The notes beneath the pieces are model-generated. The model saw only the letters and a program-made list of their open reading frames with translations. It made no database searches and was not told the DNA's origin. Shown one piece after another: positions 1 through 7,759 of a stretch of DNA of 23,382 nt. This stretch comes from a virus. Location: positions 1-23,382 of IMG/VR virus record IMGVR_UViG_3300032241_000235; one strand, 5' to 3'. Numbering within the stretch: the stretch's first letter is position 1; each line of letters begins with the position of its first letter. The position numbers and the translations under genes were made by a program.

Positions 1-354
1 CTTTCCATTACCATTATTATGTTGTGCATAAGTAAATGGTTGATTGCCTTGTCCCGTAGTATTCATATACTGATTGGGTTGCCCCATTATAGGTTGACCT
101 GACGTAATTGTGTTTTGCGCTTGCCCTGGAGGTGTTCCTTGCATAAGGGTAGGCGAAGATGGTTGACCTTTGCCGCCAGAAAATTGATTTGCTCCACTTG
201 CCTGTGCTTGAGACAACCCATCACCTGATAAAACTGGCTTTAATGGGGTTACGTTTTGAGTCATAGGTTGAACCATGTTGGGGTTTTGACCCATCAAAGA
301 AGATAAACCTTTTGCTCCAGATTGATCACCTGCTCCACCGCTCATTGCACCCAT
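1..354 (-). CDS. Gln/Gly/Asn/Pro-rich hypothetical protein (partial, C-terminus off window)
   Basis: A reading frame opens with ATG at 354, three bases after the stop of the upstream tail gene, and stays open for all 118 codons to the left edge of the window. The visible part begins MGAMSGGAGDQSGAKGLSS and is low-complexity, rich in Gln, Gly, Asn, Pro, Ser and Met. Such composition suggests an extended or disordered segment of a virion or tail-associated protein. I recognise no domain. A second ATG three codons in (345) could also be the start. It is the last visible gene of the long minus-strand late operon. The reading frame and position are seen directly; the virion role is inferred from context only. 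Confidence 0.7.
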   Translation of the reverse strand, partial: MGAMSGGAGDQSGAKGLSSLMGQNPNMVQPMTQNVTPLKPVLSGDGLSQAQASGANQFSGGKGQPSSPTLMQGTPPGQAQNTITSGQPIMGQPNQYMNTTGQGNQPFTYAQHNNGNGK

Positions 355-355
355 A

Positions 356-1021
356 TTAATACCCTGTTACGTTAATAGTCATGTTAATAGAAGTCCCTGA
401 ATATTGATACCCAGTATGATCAGACCAACCTAAAGAATTACCACCTGTACCCGATACATTGCTTGCTACCGTTACAGATGTACTTGTGCAGTTTATGCCA
501 TCTGTCTGATAGGTAATAGGCGTAGTAAACGAAGTAAATAGCAACCTAGGCCATCCCAACACTACCGCATAAGTACCCGATGGATAACCACTTCTGGTTA
601 CCGTTGGTCTGCTAGAACCGCTGAATGTCGCTCCCCAAACATCAATCACCCTTAAATAATTGTTGTCCGTATTAAATACGTTATTTCCTGCCTGGTCAAA
701 TATCTTCATGCCAAAGGTGCTTGACGATGGCGCAGGAACATCAAAGAAGTATACGTTAACCGTACCTGCAACAGAGCATTGGATATACCAGGTTACCGTC
801 AATGGCGTAGCACCTGTGTAATTAGAGTAATCTGTTTGCATTACTCCCGCATATCCTGTTGCATTTATTGCAATCAAGGGGAAGTTGCCTGTATAAGATA
901 CCGCAACAATCTGTCCTGCGGTCATCGAATAGGTGCTTTTTTGGCGCATACCCATATTCTGATAAGACTGATCTATGATCACGTTACCAGAAGTGTCGGT
1001 ATATTCAAAGCCAAAACTCAT
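356..1021 (-). CDS. Tail-associated protein, MSFG-type (221 aa)
   Basis: This 221-residue protein begins MSFGFEYTDTSG. It is rich in Thr, Ser, Gly and aromatic residues, with alternating hydrophobic patterns suggesting an all-beta fold. A longer frame is open to 1090, but that would overlap the upstream gene by about 70 bases. The ATG at 1021 gives a TAATG stop-start overlap, the rule in this operon, so I chose it. It appears paralogous to its upstream neighbour, which opens MSFGLQCWNASG, though it is more than twice as long. Genes of this style lie at the tail-tip end of many phage structural operons; I infer a small tail or fibre accessory protein. The exact function is unknown. Confidence 0.75.
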   Translation of the reverse strand: MSFGFEYTDTSGNVIIDQSYQNMGMRQKSTYSMTAGQIVAVSYTGNFPLIAINATGYAGVMQTDYSNYTGATPLTVTWYIQCSVAGTVNVYFFDVPAPSSSTFGMKIFDQAGNNVFNTDNNYLRVIDVWGATFSGSSRPTVTRSGYPSGTYAVVLGWPRLLFTSFTTPITYQTDGINCTSTSVTVASNVSGTGGNSLGWSDHTGYQYSGTSINMTINVTGY

Positions 1022-1314
1022 TAGTAAACCCCTGCAAAAATGATCATAGGAGCCCAGTTTAACGATCCACCACCCGCAGTATAGGTCCAACTAACCGTAG
1101 TACCAGAAACCGTTACATCAGCCGCAATATACTGAATAGAGTTGTTTGTATACCTGTATGCCGCTACCCAAGGTCTACCAGTAGATAAAGCAGAGATTGT
1201 CATTGATCCTGCCGTACCATTGGTAATAAATGTCTCAATATATCGTGTGACCGTAGAGCTACTGTCTACCGTTAAAGCACCACTAGCATTCCAACATTGA
1301 AGACCAAAGCTCAT
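1021..1314 (-). CDS. Small tail-associated protein, MSFG-type (97 aa)
   Basis: This 97-residue beta-rich protein opens MSFGLQCWNASGALTVDSSS. It includes a stretch typical of small phage tail-tip proteins, with a variable middle and an aromatic C-terminal strand (NWAPMIIFAGVY). Its ATG overlaps the stop of the preceding gene as ATGA, and its own stop overlaps the next start as TAATG, so it is tightly coupled on both sides. It shares its opening and general pattern with the following 221-residue gene, which suggests tandem duplication and divergence. The virion role is inferred from position between tail genes. Confidence 0.75.
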   Translation of the reverse strand: MSFGLQCWNASGALTVDSSSTVTRYIETFITNGTAGSMTISALSTGRPWVAAYRYTNNSIQYIAADVTVSGTTVSWTYTAGGGSLNWAPMIIFAGVY

Positions 1315-2444
1315 AGCTGACCGATTCTTACACGAAGAACGCCTGAGTTATAAACGTCAATCCTTTGGTTAGCTCCGTCAATTAATATATAGTTTCCAGG
1401 GCTTAAAGTAAACGTAGCAGTACCCGCAGTAATGTTACCCAGGTTTGCGCTAATCGCACTTAAGTTTGTAGCATTGATCTTTGCAGTACCAGTACTGTCA
1501 TACACTATGTTTGCAGAAGAGTTACCGAAAGCAAAAGTACCATCGCTATTGACTGTTATACCTGAGCCAGAGCTAACCGTATGGTTTGTAGAGTCTATTA
1601 CTGGATGAGTTGATCCTGCGTAAACATTGGTTCCAGATATGGTTCCTGCGGTGATTGTTCCAAGATTTGCACTTATTGCACTTAGCGAACCCACTTTTAG
1701 TGTTGCAATAAAAGGTGCTACCCAAAGGGTTAACCCAGTTGTAGGGTTGTATATTCCATCAATTTCCCACAAGTTTTGACCTGCGTTATAAGTAGATGGG
1801 TTTGCTGACCAAACTTCTGTTCCACCCCAAGTTCCTGTTGGAGGAAAGCTTGAGCCTCCACTTGTTGTAATTGTGGCAGGAGTGTTTCCCAAAGTACCCG
1901 TGTAAACAGTAAACCCTGTTCTAGCTTGAAGGTTATTGCTACTGCCAACCAAGGTCAAGTCAATAGGACCATTAGCAGTCCAATCGGGTACAACTTGGTA
2001 ATAAGTGGTTGGTGCGCTTAAAGCTGAAATTAGATTAATCTGCAATCCACCAAAGATTTGATACCAAAGTGAATTAGAAGCCCCAAAGCCTCCTTGTATT
2101 TGAAACCAGGCAAAGTCAGCAGGGCTAGGAGAGCTATAGACGTTAGAGTTGCTATTACGCAACCCATAATATTGAGAGCCTGTATAGCTACCAGAGGGGC
2201 GTTGAATCGTTGAAGAAAACCCTTGGTTACCCGCATAGTTATCTGCGTATGCAACATACAAATATCTATAAAGATAAGCAGTTGTCTGCCCAATAGTCGT
2301 TGTAGCAGGTACTGTATTGTTGTTATTGTTAACTACACCTGTATTGAAGTTAGACGAGTAGTTAGCTCCCAGGTTTGCCAGGATATAGTTAATCGCCTGT
2401 GCTAGTTGGGCACTCGATGCAGATGGGGTAACAAAGTAAGACAT
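1311..2444 (-). CDS. Tail-tip / fibre protein with repeated SAISANLG motif (377 aa)
   Basis: This 377-residue protein has a short N-terminal helical segment (residues about 8-25, ASSAQLAQAINYILANLG), a beta-rich aromatic middle, and a C-terminal fibre-like region. The motif LSAISANLG followed by (T/N)ITAGT appears twice, near residues 254 and 331. This type of repeat is common in receptor-binding or central-fibre C-termini of phage tail proteins. The C-terminus (residues about 345-377) reads like a short capping beta domain. Its start overlaps the stop of the tail nozzle gene as TAATG. From its place directly after the nozzle gene I infer a distal tail (needle, tip or fibre) component. It has no visible enzymatic motif. 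Confidence 0.7.
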   Translation of the reverse strand: MSYFVTPSASSAQLAQAINYILANLGANYSSNFNTGVVNNNNNTVPATTTIGQTTAYLYRYLYVAYADNYAGNQGFSSTIQRPSGSYTGSQYYGLRNSNSNVYSSPSPADFAWFQIQGGFGASNSLWYQIFGGLQINLISALSAPTTYYQVVPDWTANGPIDLTLVGSSNNLQARTGFTVYTGTLGNTPATITTSGGSSFPPTGTWGGTEVWSANPSTYNAGQNLWEIDGIYNPTTGLTLWVAPFIATLKVGSLSAISANLGTITAGTISGTNVYAGSTHPVIDSTNHTVSSGSGITVNSDGTFAFGNSSANIVYDSTGTAKINATNLSAISANLGNITAGTATFTLSPGNYILIDGANQRIDVYNSGVLRVRIGQL

Positions 2445-4141
2445 TAGAACGCATCCTCAACAATGGTTGATAAGAAGGTCATGGCAGTCATATTCCATGT
2501 GTTTGTAGCATCATTAGTGCCAAACTTCAACGCTACAGTCCTTACGTCATTCTGGGTAGTTGTAACCCAAGGATCGTTGGTAACAATATGGCATTGCTCT
2601 GTATCACCAAACGTAGGAGTTTGAGCAGTCGAATTAGCTCCTCCAAGGGTAATATAGATGTAAGGTGCGTTGCTAGGCGTAGTCGTTGAAATCTCAGGGA
2701 AAAGCCTGTGAACGTAAAGTCTATGTGGATAACTTATAGGGTTACCTTCACCATCCAGTAAAGTGAGGTTATCTCGCTCAAAAAGACAGTTAATAGCATT
2801 TCCTGAGAAAGATGTGCCTTGACCTGTCTGAATAAGTTGCAAGCCTCCTGCGCCTGTATTAGGGGCGTATACAGTACATCTAGAAGATAGATTAAACGTA
2901 CTGGTAGTCGTGTTGTATACAGGAGCTTCAACCGCCATAGCACTATTGTTAATAGTCTTAGGCGCATTCCAAACCTTGAGATCGTATCTCCAAGATAGCA
3001 TTTGATCGCAATATCCTGTGGAATTTAAACTTGGATAGTAAATCTCAACCTGGTTCTTTTTTGTATTATTAACAACATGAACTGCGCTTATGTAGTTAGG
3101 ATTAAGATTTGAGTAGAAGTAATTCTTTAGTTTTTGGTTGGCTAAAGATACAAATTGTGATCCGTCAAAAGCCCAAATATCTCTTGCATCAACTCCGTAA
3201 ACAACGTCATCTCCGTTATCCCAACAGTTTTGGTTTAGTAACCCTCTACCCTTTTTGAAGGGAGCTATTGCAAATACAGGAGCAGTCTGAGATTGATACG
3301 CTATTGGAGCAAAGATAACTGTATCCCAGTAGCTACAGACGTAAAAGTTTGCGCCCAGGGGAAATCCATCGATCAGAGGTCCACGAACGGGCACCTCTAA
3401 TTCGTTGGCAGTATTAGTAAGAGTTGGTTGCCAGGTATGTGGAACACCTGTATTAGCAAAGGTTTGACTCCATCTTACAGTTGTAGGATAGTGAGTAATT
3501 GCTCCACCAGATGTAGCAGTTTTTGTAAGGTTTCCTGCTATCAGAATGTTACCAATGTTAGGCGCAGAGTACTCTCTTACAAATGCCGCTTGAACAGATG
3601 CAACACCTACAGTAATCTCGTAGTTCCAAATGTTTGTAGTCAGGGTTACAGGGTCTACGCTATCAAACAATGCTATTGCGGTAGAAGGAGATGGCAATAG
3701 ATACATTGGAGGGTTAATGTTGTCATTAATGAAGAACACCTGCCCAATCCAAGCTCCTGTGATCGGAGGAGTTGGCGCAGGACTTCCACTAATTGATCCT
3801 GAGTAACTGTAGCCAGTAGTTGTGCTATAGGTTACATAAGGTGATGGAGGAGTAATTACGCTTATTCCTGCAATGTTAACCTTGTACCAAACACCTGCTG
3901 AAGTAGCTACTATGTAGCACCAGTCATTGTTTGATCTAAACCCTGCCTCCATGTAAATAATATTACCTGAGATAGCAGAGAGTATTGGTGCTTCACCATC
4001 AACCTTTTTAACACCTCTTACATCTGCTTCAATGTTATACCCTGCGTTGTATTCGTTAGCCGCAAGAGCATTACTTGGAACATCTGGCGTAAAGCTTATG
4101 TTCGCAAAAGGAACTCTTAGTGGGGTATAACCTTCAGCCAT
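2444..4141 (-). CDS. Tail nozzle / stabilisation protein (P22 gp10 / T7 gp12-like)
   Basis: A 565-residue protein starting MAEGYTPLRVPFANISFTPD. The frame extends upstream to a TTG at 4153, but the ATG at 4141 lies just past the stop of the previous gene and is the better start. Near the N-terminus it carries the family's typical element in which a gene-specific Asn-rich strand leads into a GVKKVDGE motif. The middle has the characteristic run where the protein names its own blades (VVYGVDARDIWAFDG), followed by an EIYYPS element and a WRYDLKVWN strand, as in nozzle proteins of podoviruses. In that family the protein forms a hexameric beta-propeller tube closing the short tail below the adaptor. 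It is separated from the adaptor by the whole fibre array, which is unusual. Family assignment is from pattern recognition, with no alignment. Confidence 0.78.
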   Translation of the reverse strand: MAEGYTPLRVPFANISFTPDVPSNALAANEYNAGYNIEADVRGVKKVDGEAPILSAISGNIIYMEAGFRSNNDWCYIVATSAGVWYKVNIAGISVITPPSPYVTYSTTTGYSYSGSISGSPAPTPPITGAWIGQVFFINDNINPPMYLLPSPSTAIALFDSVDPVTLTTNIWNYEITVGVASVQAAFVREYSAPNIGNILIAGNLTKTATSGGAITHYPTTVRWSQTFANTGVPHTWQPTLTNTANELEVPVRGPLIDGFPLGANFYVCSYWDTVIFAPIAYQSQTAPVFAIAPFKKGRGLLNQNCWDNGDDVVYGVDARDIWAFDGSQFVSLANQKLKNYFYSNLNPNYISAVHVVNNTKKNQVEIYYPSLNSTGYCDQMLSWRYDLKVWNAPKTINNSAMAVEAPVYNTTTSTFNLSSRCTVYAPNTGAGGLQLIQTGQGTSFSGNAINCLFERDNLTLLDGEGNPISYPHRLYVHRLFPEISTTTPSNAPYIYITLGGANSTAQTPTFGDTEQCHIVTNDPWVTTTQNDVRTVALKFGTNDATNTWNMTAMTFLSTIVEDAF

Positions 4142-4142
4142 A

Positions 4143-4319
4143 TTAAGTCTCAATAACTTTTAATAAAGTAACTACAACTGAAATAATCAACCCTGCAAGC
4201 ATTTGGTGCATAGGGGTTAAAGGAAACTTCATTACAAACCCTTGCAATACAGAAAGTACTGCAATTACTAAAGCCCATTGAACCTGCTTTGATTTAAGTA
4301 CGGTAATTAGTGTGTTCAT
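4143..4319 (-). CDS. Small membrane protein, putative holin (58 aa)
   Basis: A 58-residue frame starting MNTLITVLKSKQVQWALVIA. It has two hydrophobic segments, about residues 15-29 and 41-54, separated by a short loop with KFPLTP, and ends in LKVIET. This layout (basic N-terminus, Trp at the membrane edge, VLSVLQG, then a Pro-rich turn and a second helix) matches small phage proteins often annotated as holins. Holins time lysis by opening holes in the inner membrane. It overlaps the upstream small gene as ATGA and ends one base before the nozzle ATG. No endolysin lies in the window, so the lysis role is an inference; another small inner-membrane function is possible. Confidence 0.6.
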   Translation of the reverse strand: MNTLITVLKSKQVQWALVIAVLSVLQGFVMKFPLTPMHQMLAGLIISVVVTLLKVIET

Positions 4320-4495
4320 TTTCCTGTCGCTTGTAATTGCGCTTCAGTTGGTTGTGGATTGCTATTTGTCCATGACTTTATGTAGTCACCTTTGCCGTCA
4401 CTATCGTTTTGCAAAAGAATAGTTGCTGGAGGATGACCAAAATCATTGTTTGTTAATGTAGGGTAAATAGTTAAAATTTGTTCATATAAAGTCAT
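4316..4495 (-). CDS. XkdW-like small tail-region protein (59 aa)
   Basis: A 59-residue frame starting MTLYEQILTIYPTLTNNDFG. It contains a central ATILLQNDSDGKGDYIKSW element and a PQPTEAQL tail. This matches the pattern of small XkdW-like proteins found near tail-fibre and lysis genes in many phages: an amphipathic N-terminal helix, an ILLQ(N/D)DxDG turn, then (A/S)W and PTxEQL. The biochemical role of that family is not established. The start has a strong ribosome binding site (AAGGAG about nine bases upstream). It ends in an ATGA overlap with the holin-like gene. Recognition is by eye from the motif. Confidence 0.65.
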   Translation of the reverse strand: MTLYEQILTIYPTLTNNDFGHPPATILLQNDSDGKGDYIKSWTNSNPQPTEAQLQATGK

Positions 4496-4496
4496 A

Positions 4497-4949
4497 TTAG
4501 TTACTCCTTATATAAGAACCATTAAAATAAGTGTTTGTAGAACCACTATTAAATGTACAAGTCCCAGATGCGTAAACAACACCCCAAAGTTCTACATAAT
4601 CAGTTGAACCATTTAAATAAACAATAGAGGATACAAAATCTACCGCATTATTATTGTAAGCAGTAGTACCATTTGCATAAAGTGAACCATTCTTATATAT
4701 AGAAATAAGTTGCAATGTAAATGTGCTTGTTGCACTTCCCTGCATAGCGCCATTTATTTGGTAATAACCAGCAACAGTAGGGGTAAATCTATAATTACTT
4801 GTACTGTAATTTGAGTTTGTATCAAAATTACTTGTATTAAATGCAATCTTTGTATAAGTGTTGGTTGTTACTGTTTGATTATTACTAGCATAAGCACTAA
4901 ACGCAGGACCACCTAGTGACATTTGTGGTTGTACTTGGGTCAGAGACAT
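4497..4949 (-). CDS. C1q/TNF-like domain tail appendage protein (150 aa)
   Basis: A 150-residue protein made almost entirely of one C1q-like jelly-roll domain. After a short lead (MSLTQVQPQMSLGG) comes the hallmark PAFSAYAS strand, then KIAFNTSNFDTNSNY, then the FTPTVAGYYQINGAMQ element, and later an YKNGSLYANG hairpin. These correspond to the conserved AFSA, FN, NY, Fxx-VAGxYxxNG and NG positions of C1q domains. In phages such trimeric heads sit at fibre tips and contact receptors. There is no collagen-like stalk in the protein itself, so it probably caps another fibre in this array. The gene is A+T-rich (about 25-35% G+C in the lines counted by hand), suggesting separate acquisition. Confidence 0.78.
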   Translation of the reverse strand: MSLTQVQPQMSLGGPAFSAYASNNQTVTTNTYTKIAFNTSNFDTNSNYSTSNYRFTPTVAGYYQINGAMQGSATSTFTLQLISIYKNGSLYANGTTAYNNNAVDFVSSIVYLNGSTDYVELWGVVYASGTCTFNSGSTNTYFNGSYIRSN

Positions 4950-4950
4950 A

Positions 4951-5202
4951 TTACACCTTTGCTTGTGATGCTACTTGAGCTTGATAGGCAGAGATAACTT
5001 CAGAAGTCCATACTGCTTCACAAATAGCTTTTACTTTAGCATCCTGAGTGCTTACGTCTTCACCAGGAGTTAGTACCCACCTAGAGAAGTTACGAGCTAT
5101 CTCATTACCTGAGTCTGTTATAACCTGAGCTTGGCGTACTTGTACAACACCGTTCTCTAGGACTTCGATGCGATCTATGATGTTTTGTGATGCGAGTGTC
5201 AT
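4951..5202 (-). CDS. Small conserved tail-region protein (83 aa)
   Basis: An 83-residue protein starting MTLASQNIIDRIEVLENGVV. It has a DRIEVLENGVVQVRQA strand pair, a Trp-containing RWVLTPGEDV turn, and a C-terminal helix (VKAICEAVWTSEVISAYQAQ). Proteins of this shape, with IDRIEV..NG..QVR and LTPGxDVSxQ, recur among small genes in phage tail-fibre clusters, but I know no assigned function. Start choice is supported by AAGGAG eight bases before ATG. It lies two bases from the next gene. A small chaperone or a virion accessory are both possible. Confidence 0.65.
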   Translation of the reverse strand: MTLASQNIIDRIEVLENGVVQVRQAQVITDSGNEIARNFSRWVLTPGEDVSTQDAKVKAICEAVWTSEVISAYQAQVASQAKV

Positions 5203-5211
5203 TGTGACTCC

Positions 5212-5757
5212 TTAGAAATTAGCTTGATATGTTGCAGTAAGAGAATAAATACTTAATGTTCCTGAATTTAAATCAGACGCTGCAAGAGTTCCTGCATAAT
5301 ATCCTGCATTGAATTTTTGTATGGTAAAAAAAGTTAAACCGCTTGCTATTTGAGGAACTAATTGCGTAGTGCTAGTAATGGCAACTCCGTTATTATCAAA
5401 CCTTATTGCTCCATTTGAATTTTGTTGTGTTATTCCTGTAGTCCCTGATGCTGTAAAAGGCAGATTGCCAATTTGTAAAAAACCGCTTAATGTATTTTTT
5501 GTCCAGCTACCAATAATTAAAGAAACGTAAACTAATTGACCTATCTTTATATATTGACCAGAAAAAGAACCTCCAGATATTGCACCCCCGCTACCACCAG
5601 TTATATTTGGCGTAAAAGTCCCTGTCTCATAGTCAGTCAGCGTAGATGCACCAATAGCACTTGAGTTGTTAAAGTTTATCCCCGCATTAGATACAGGAAT
5701 GTTTATGTTGCCACTTGAATTGACAAGGCTTGCTAAGTATTGTGCGTTTGTTGCCAT
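5212..5757 (-). CDS. Tail fibre / appendage protein with DYETG module (181 aa)
   Basis: A 181-residue protein with a short lead (MATNAQYLASLVNSSGNINI) followed at about residue 41 by a TDYETGTFTP element. After that come strands with YIKIGQLVYVSLII and GNLPF. This DYE(T/E)G(T/S)(W/F)TP - YxKIGxxVxV - xxNLPF module is a widespread beta-rich appendage domain in phage fibres. The same module forms the C-terminal third of the neighbouring 322-residue protein, so the two are clearly related there. Its probable role is a fibre tip or decoration domain facing the host surface. The start is supported by an AAGGA sequence upstream of ATG. Specificity is unknown. Confidence 0.72.
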   Translation of the reverse strand: MATNAQYLASLVNSSGNINIPVSNAGINFNNSSAIGASTLTDYETGTFTPNITGGSGGAISGGSFSGQYIKIGQLVYVSLIIGSWTKNTLSGFLQIGNLPFTASGTTGITQQNSNGAIRFDNNGVAITSTTQLVPQIASGLTFFTIQKFNAGYYAGTLAASDLNSGTLSIYSLTATYQANF

Positions 5758-5766
5758 TGTTGATCC

Positions 5767-6735
5767 TTAGACCGCAGATAGGTATGTAAATGAGCCAGTA
5801 AAGTGTGGAGTTCCAGAAGGAAGAGTATTGCTATTGTCGTACCTCCAAAAAATAATAGAAGTTCCTGATCCTGCACTTAATCCCCAAAAATATCCTGTAA
5901 TCGCATTTTCTCTTAATATTCCAGAAGAACTATTTCCGCTTGCTTGAGAAAAAGGAAGGTTTGTAATAGTTACATTAGAGGCACTTGAAGTAGATGCAAA
6001 GTTAATAAGCATATTTACAGTTACCATGTTACCTATTTTGGTGTAACTTCCAGAAGTTGTTGACAAAGTAAAACTTCCAGTACCTGCGGTTAAAGTAGGA
6101 GTCCAAGTTCCTGTTTCGTAATCATTTAATGTGGCTTGAGTACCTCCACCAGGATTAGCCGCAAAGATTATTCCTGTCTGTACTGTTGTTGTACCACTAA
6201 GGGTTAAGTTAGATGCCAAGTTAGTAGTACCCACACTACCCGCAGTATTCGGTATAGCATTAAGCACAGAGCTAACCAGGAAGCTCTCAATCGCTACTAA
6301 GTCACCTGATGCCGCTCCACTTGCCAGTACTACCGTTGTACCGTTTGTAGCCGTGTAGTCTGCTGATCCTAGTCTTACACCGTTTCTGTATACGTTAATA
6401 AACCCTACCGTATAGCTAGGAGGAGTAAAGGTTGTCTGTGATGCAGTAGCAGTAAACTCAGTTACTGTTCTGTACGCAGTTGTTGTGACGTTACTTGCAG
6501 GTATACCTAAGTACCTTGCAGAGATGTTGCCTGTGCCGACTGGCGGGGCGGATGAGAATGTTAGCGTTGTACCAACTACAGAGTATGTTGATGGGTCTTG
6601 TAGAACCCCTGATACGGCAACCAGAACAGATGCTGTATTAGCAGGAGCCACAGACATTGTGAACGTAGTTCCTCCATTCCCAGAGAATTGATCTGTGAGA
6701 AAGGCTACCTGGTAAATGGGGTTTCCAATATACAT
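5767..6735 (-). CDS. Modular tail fibre protein (322 aa)
   Basis: Three parts are visible. Residues 1-78 form an N-terminal module beginning MYIGNPIYQVAF and containing an SGVLQDPSTYSV turn and TFSSAPPVGTGNI. Residues about 85-155 hold a related beta module with FINVYRNGVRLGSADYT. Residues about 205-322 form a DYETGTWTP module with YTKIGNMVTVNMLI and TNLPF. The N-terminal module recurs in the 250-residue fibre gene upstream, and the DYETG module recurs in the 181-residue gene downstream. I infer that the N-terminus anchors to the virion and the C-terminus is exchangeable. The start has an AGGATAAAACT spacing before ATG. No chaperone or enzyme motif is visible. Confidence 0.77.
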   Translation of the reverse strand: MYIGNPIYQVAFLTDQFSGNGGTTFTMSVAPANTASVLVAVSGVLQDPSTYSVVGTTLTFSSAPPVGTGNISARYLGIPASNVTTTAYRTVTEFTATASQTTFTPPSYTVGFINVYRNGVRLGSADYTATNGTTVVLASGAASGDLVAIESFLVSSVLNAIPNTAGSVGTTNLASNLTLSGTTTVQTGIIFAANPGGGTQATLNDYETGTWTPTLTAGTGSFTLSTTSGSYTKIGNMVTVNMLINFASTSSASNVTITNLPFSQASGNSSSGILRENAITGYFWGLSAGSGTSIIFWRYDNSNTLPSGTPHFTGSFTYLSAV

Positions 6736-6739
6736 AGTT

Positions 6740-7006
6740 TTATCCTACGATTGCTTTGACTTCGTCTTGTGTAAGTCCTAGAGCAGTTAACTTTGCTAGT
6801 GCAGATGCCTTAGCGTTTGCTTGTGCTTGTTGTTCGTTAGCGTAATTTGTTTGAAGGGTTACTAACTCTGCTTCTACTGTTGCAGGGACAATAGTTACTT
6901 CAGCACCGTTTTGGTCTAAGCAGGTTAAAGAATTAACGTCATTACCATGAATAGTAACTACGTTTGAATATACGGCTCTTACCGCATCGTGAATTGTTGG
7001 TTGCAT
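6740..7006 (-). CDS. Small hypothetical protein in fibre cluster (88 aa)
   Basis: An 88-residue protein. The N-terminal half is mixed, with HDAVRAVYSNVVTIHGND and a beta hairpin around CLDQNGAEVTIV. The C-terminal half is a continuous helix rich in Ala, Gln and Leu, ending KLTALGLTQDEVKAIVG. That ending resembles the helical tails of small phage structural accessory proteins. Its ATG overlaps the stop of the upstream fibre gene as TAATG, with a good GGAG site inside that gene's last codons. Function unknown; a small fibre-associated protein or assembly factor would fit the context. Confidence 0.65.
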   Translation of the reverse strand: MQPTIHDAVRAVYSNVVTIHGNDVNSLTCLDQNGAEVTIVPATVEAELVTLQTNYANEQQAQANAKASALAKLTALGLTQDEVKAIVG

Positions 7007-7758
7007 TATCTTATCTCCTGTGCAGTTAAGTTTAAATACCCATATCCAGGACCATTATTCATTAAATATACTGCATTTGAATTTGAAGATGCAATATATA
7101 TTGTGTATGTTAATGAAGATGTAGAATTTGGAGCTTCAAAAAATGATTGTGTTACAGGTAATGCAATTGCGTTTGAACTTGGATTTTCTATTTCAATCCA
7201 ATTTTTTGCATTTGGAATAATATTTGAGCCACCTCTCCATAATTGCACATAAAGATTTGTTGATGCTAAAACTGCGGCTCCATAGCAAGTCATCAAAAGA
7301 AAAATTTTACTCGTAGAAAATTGAGGAGTTATAGATACTGAATACGATGTTGATACAAAACTTGTACCAGTTGTTGATGTTGATGATTGATAATATGAAT
7401 TAACAACTTGAACAATACTACCTGTAGGTTGTTGTACCGCAGTCAATATTTGACTTTGTGGCAATTGAGCCGCTCCAACAGTACCAGGGCTAGGAGCAAT
7501 AACTTGGGTTATTAAGCTTGTGTATTCAACCCAGATGTTGTTTGTTCCTGTTGGAGGAGCAGAACTAAAGGTAATTGTGTTACCAGATACTGTGTATGCT
7601 GATCCAGGGTTTTGAACCACGTTAGCAACACTCACAATCAATTGTGCAGTCGTAGCTACAGGACTTGGCAATGTAAATGCCGTTGTACTAGCGTTTCCGC
7701 TAAAGAACGCAATTTGAGGTGCGTATCCTTGGTTTTGAACGGTGTTGCCTATGTACAT
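7006..7758 (-). CDS. Modular tail fibre protein with divergent C-terminal domain (250 aa)
   Basis: The N-terminal half (residues 1-about 88) begins MYIGN and contains SVANVVQNPGSAYTV and ITFSSAPPTGTNNIWVEY. It matches the N-terminal module of the 322-residue fibre. A linker with VGAAQLPQSQI leads to an unrelated C-terminal beta domain (about residues 125-250) containing an YVQLWRGGSNIIP hairpin and FFEAP, like small receptor-binding heads of other phages. By hand count, 7081-7380 (C-terminal part) is about 31% G+C, while 7441-7740 (N-terminal part) is about 43%. The difference suggests the C-terminal domain came from elsewhere. Probable host-range determinant. Confidence 0.77.
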   Translation of the reverse strand: MYIGNTVQNQGYAPQIAFFSGNASTTAFTLPSPVATTAQLIVSVANVVQNPGSAYTVSGNTITFSSAPPTGTNNIWVEYTSLITQVIAPSPGTVGAAQLPQSQILTAVQQPTGSIVQVVNSYYQSSTSTTGTSFVSTSYSVSITPQFSTSKIFLLMTCYGAAVLASTNLYVQLWRGGSNIIPNAKNWIEIENPSSNAIALPVTQSFFEAPNSTSSLTYTIYIASSNSNAVYLMNNGPGYGYLNLTAQEIR

Positions 7759-7759
7759 A

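Noticed and set aside
356-1090. The longer form of the 221-residue tail gene, starting at 1090.
   Set aside because: It would overlap the upstream gene by about 70 bases and has no supporting ribosome site; the ATG at 1021 matches the MSFG opening of its paralogue.
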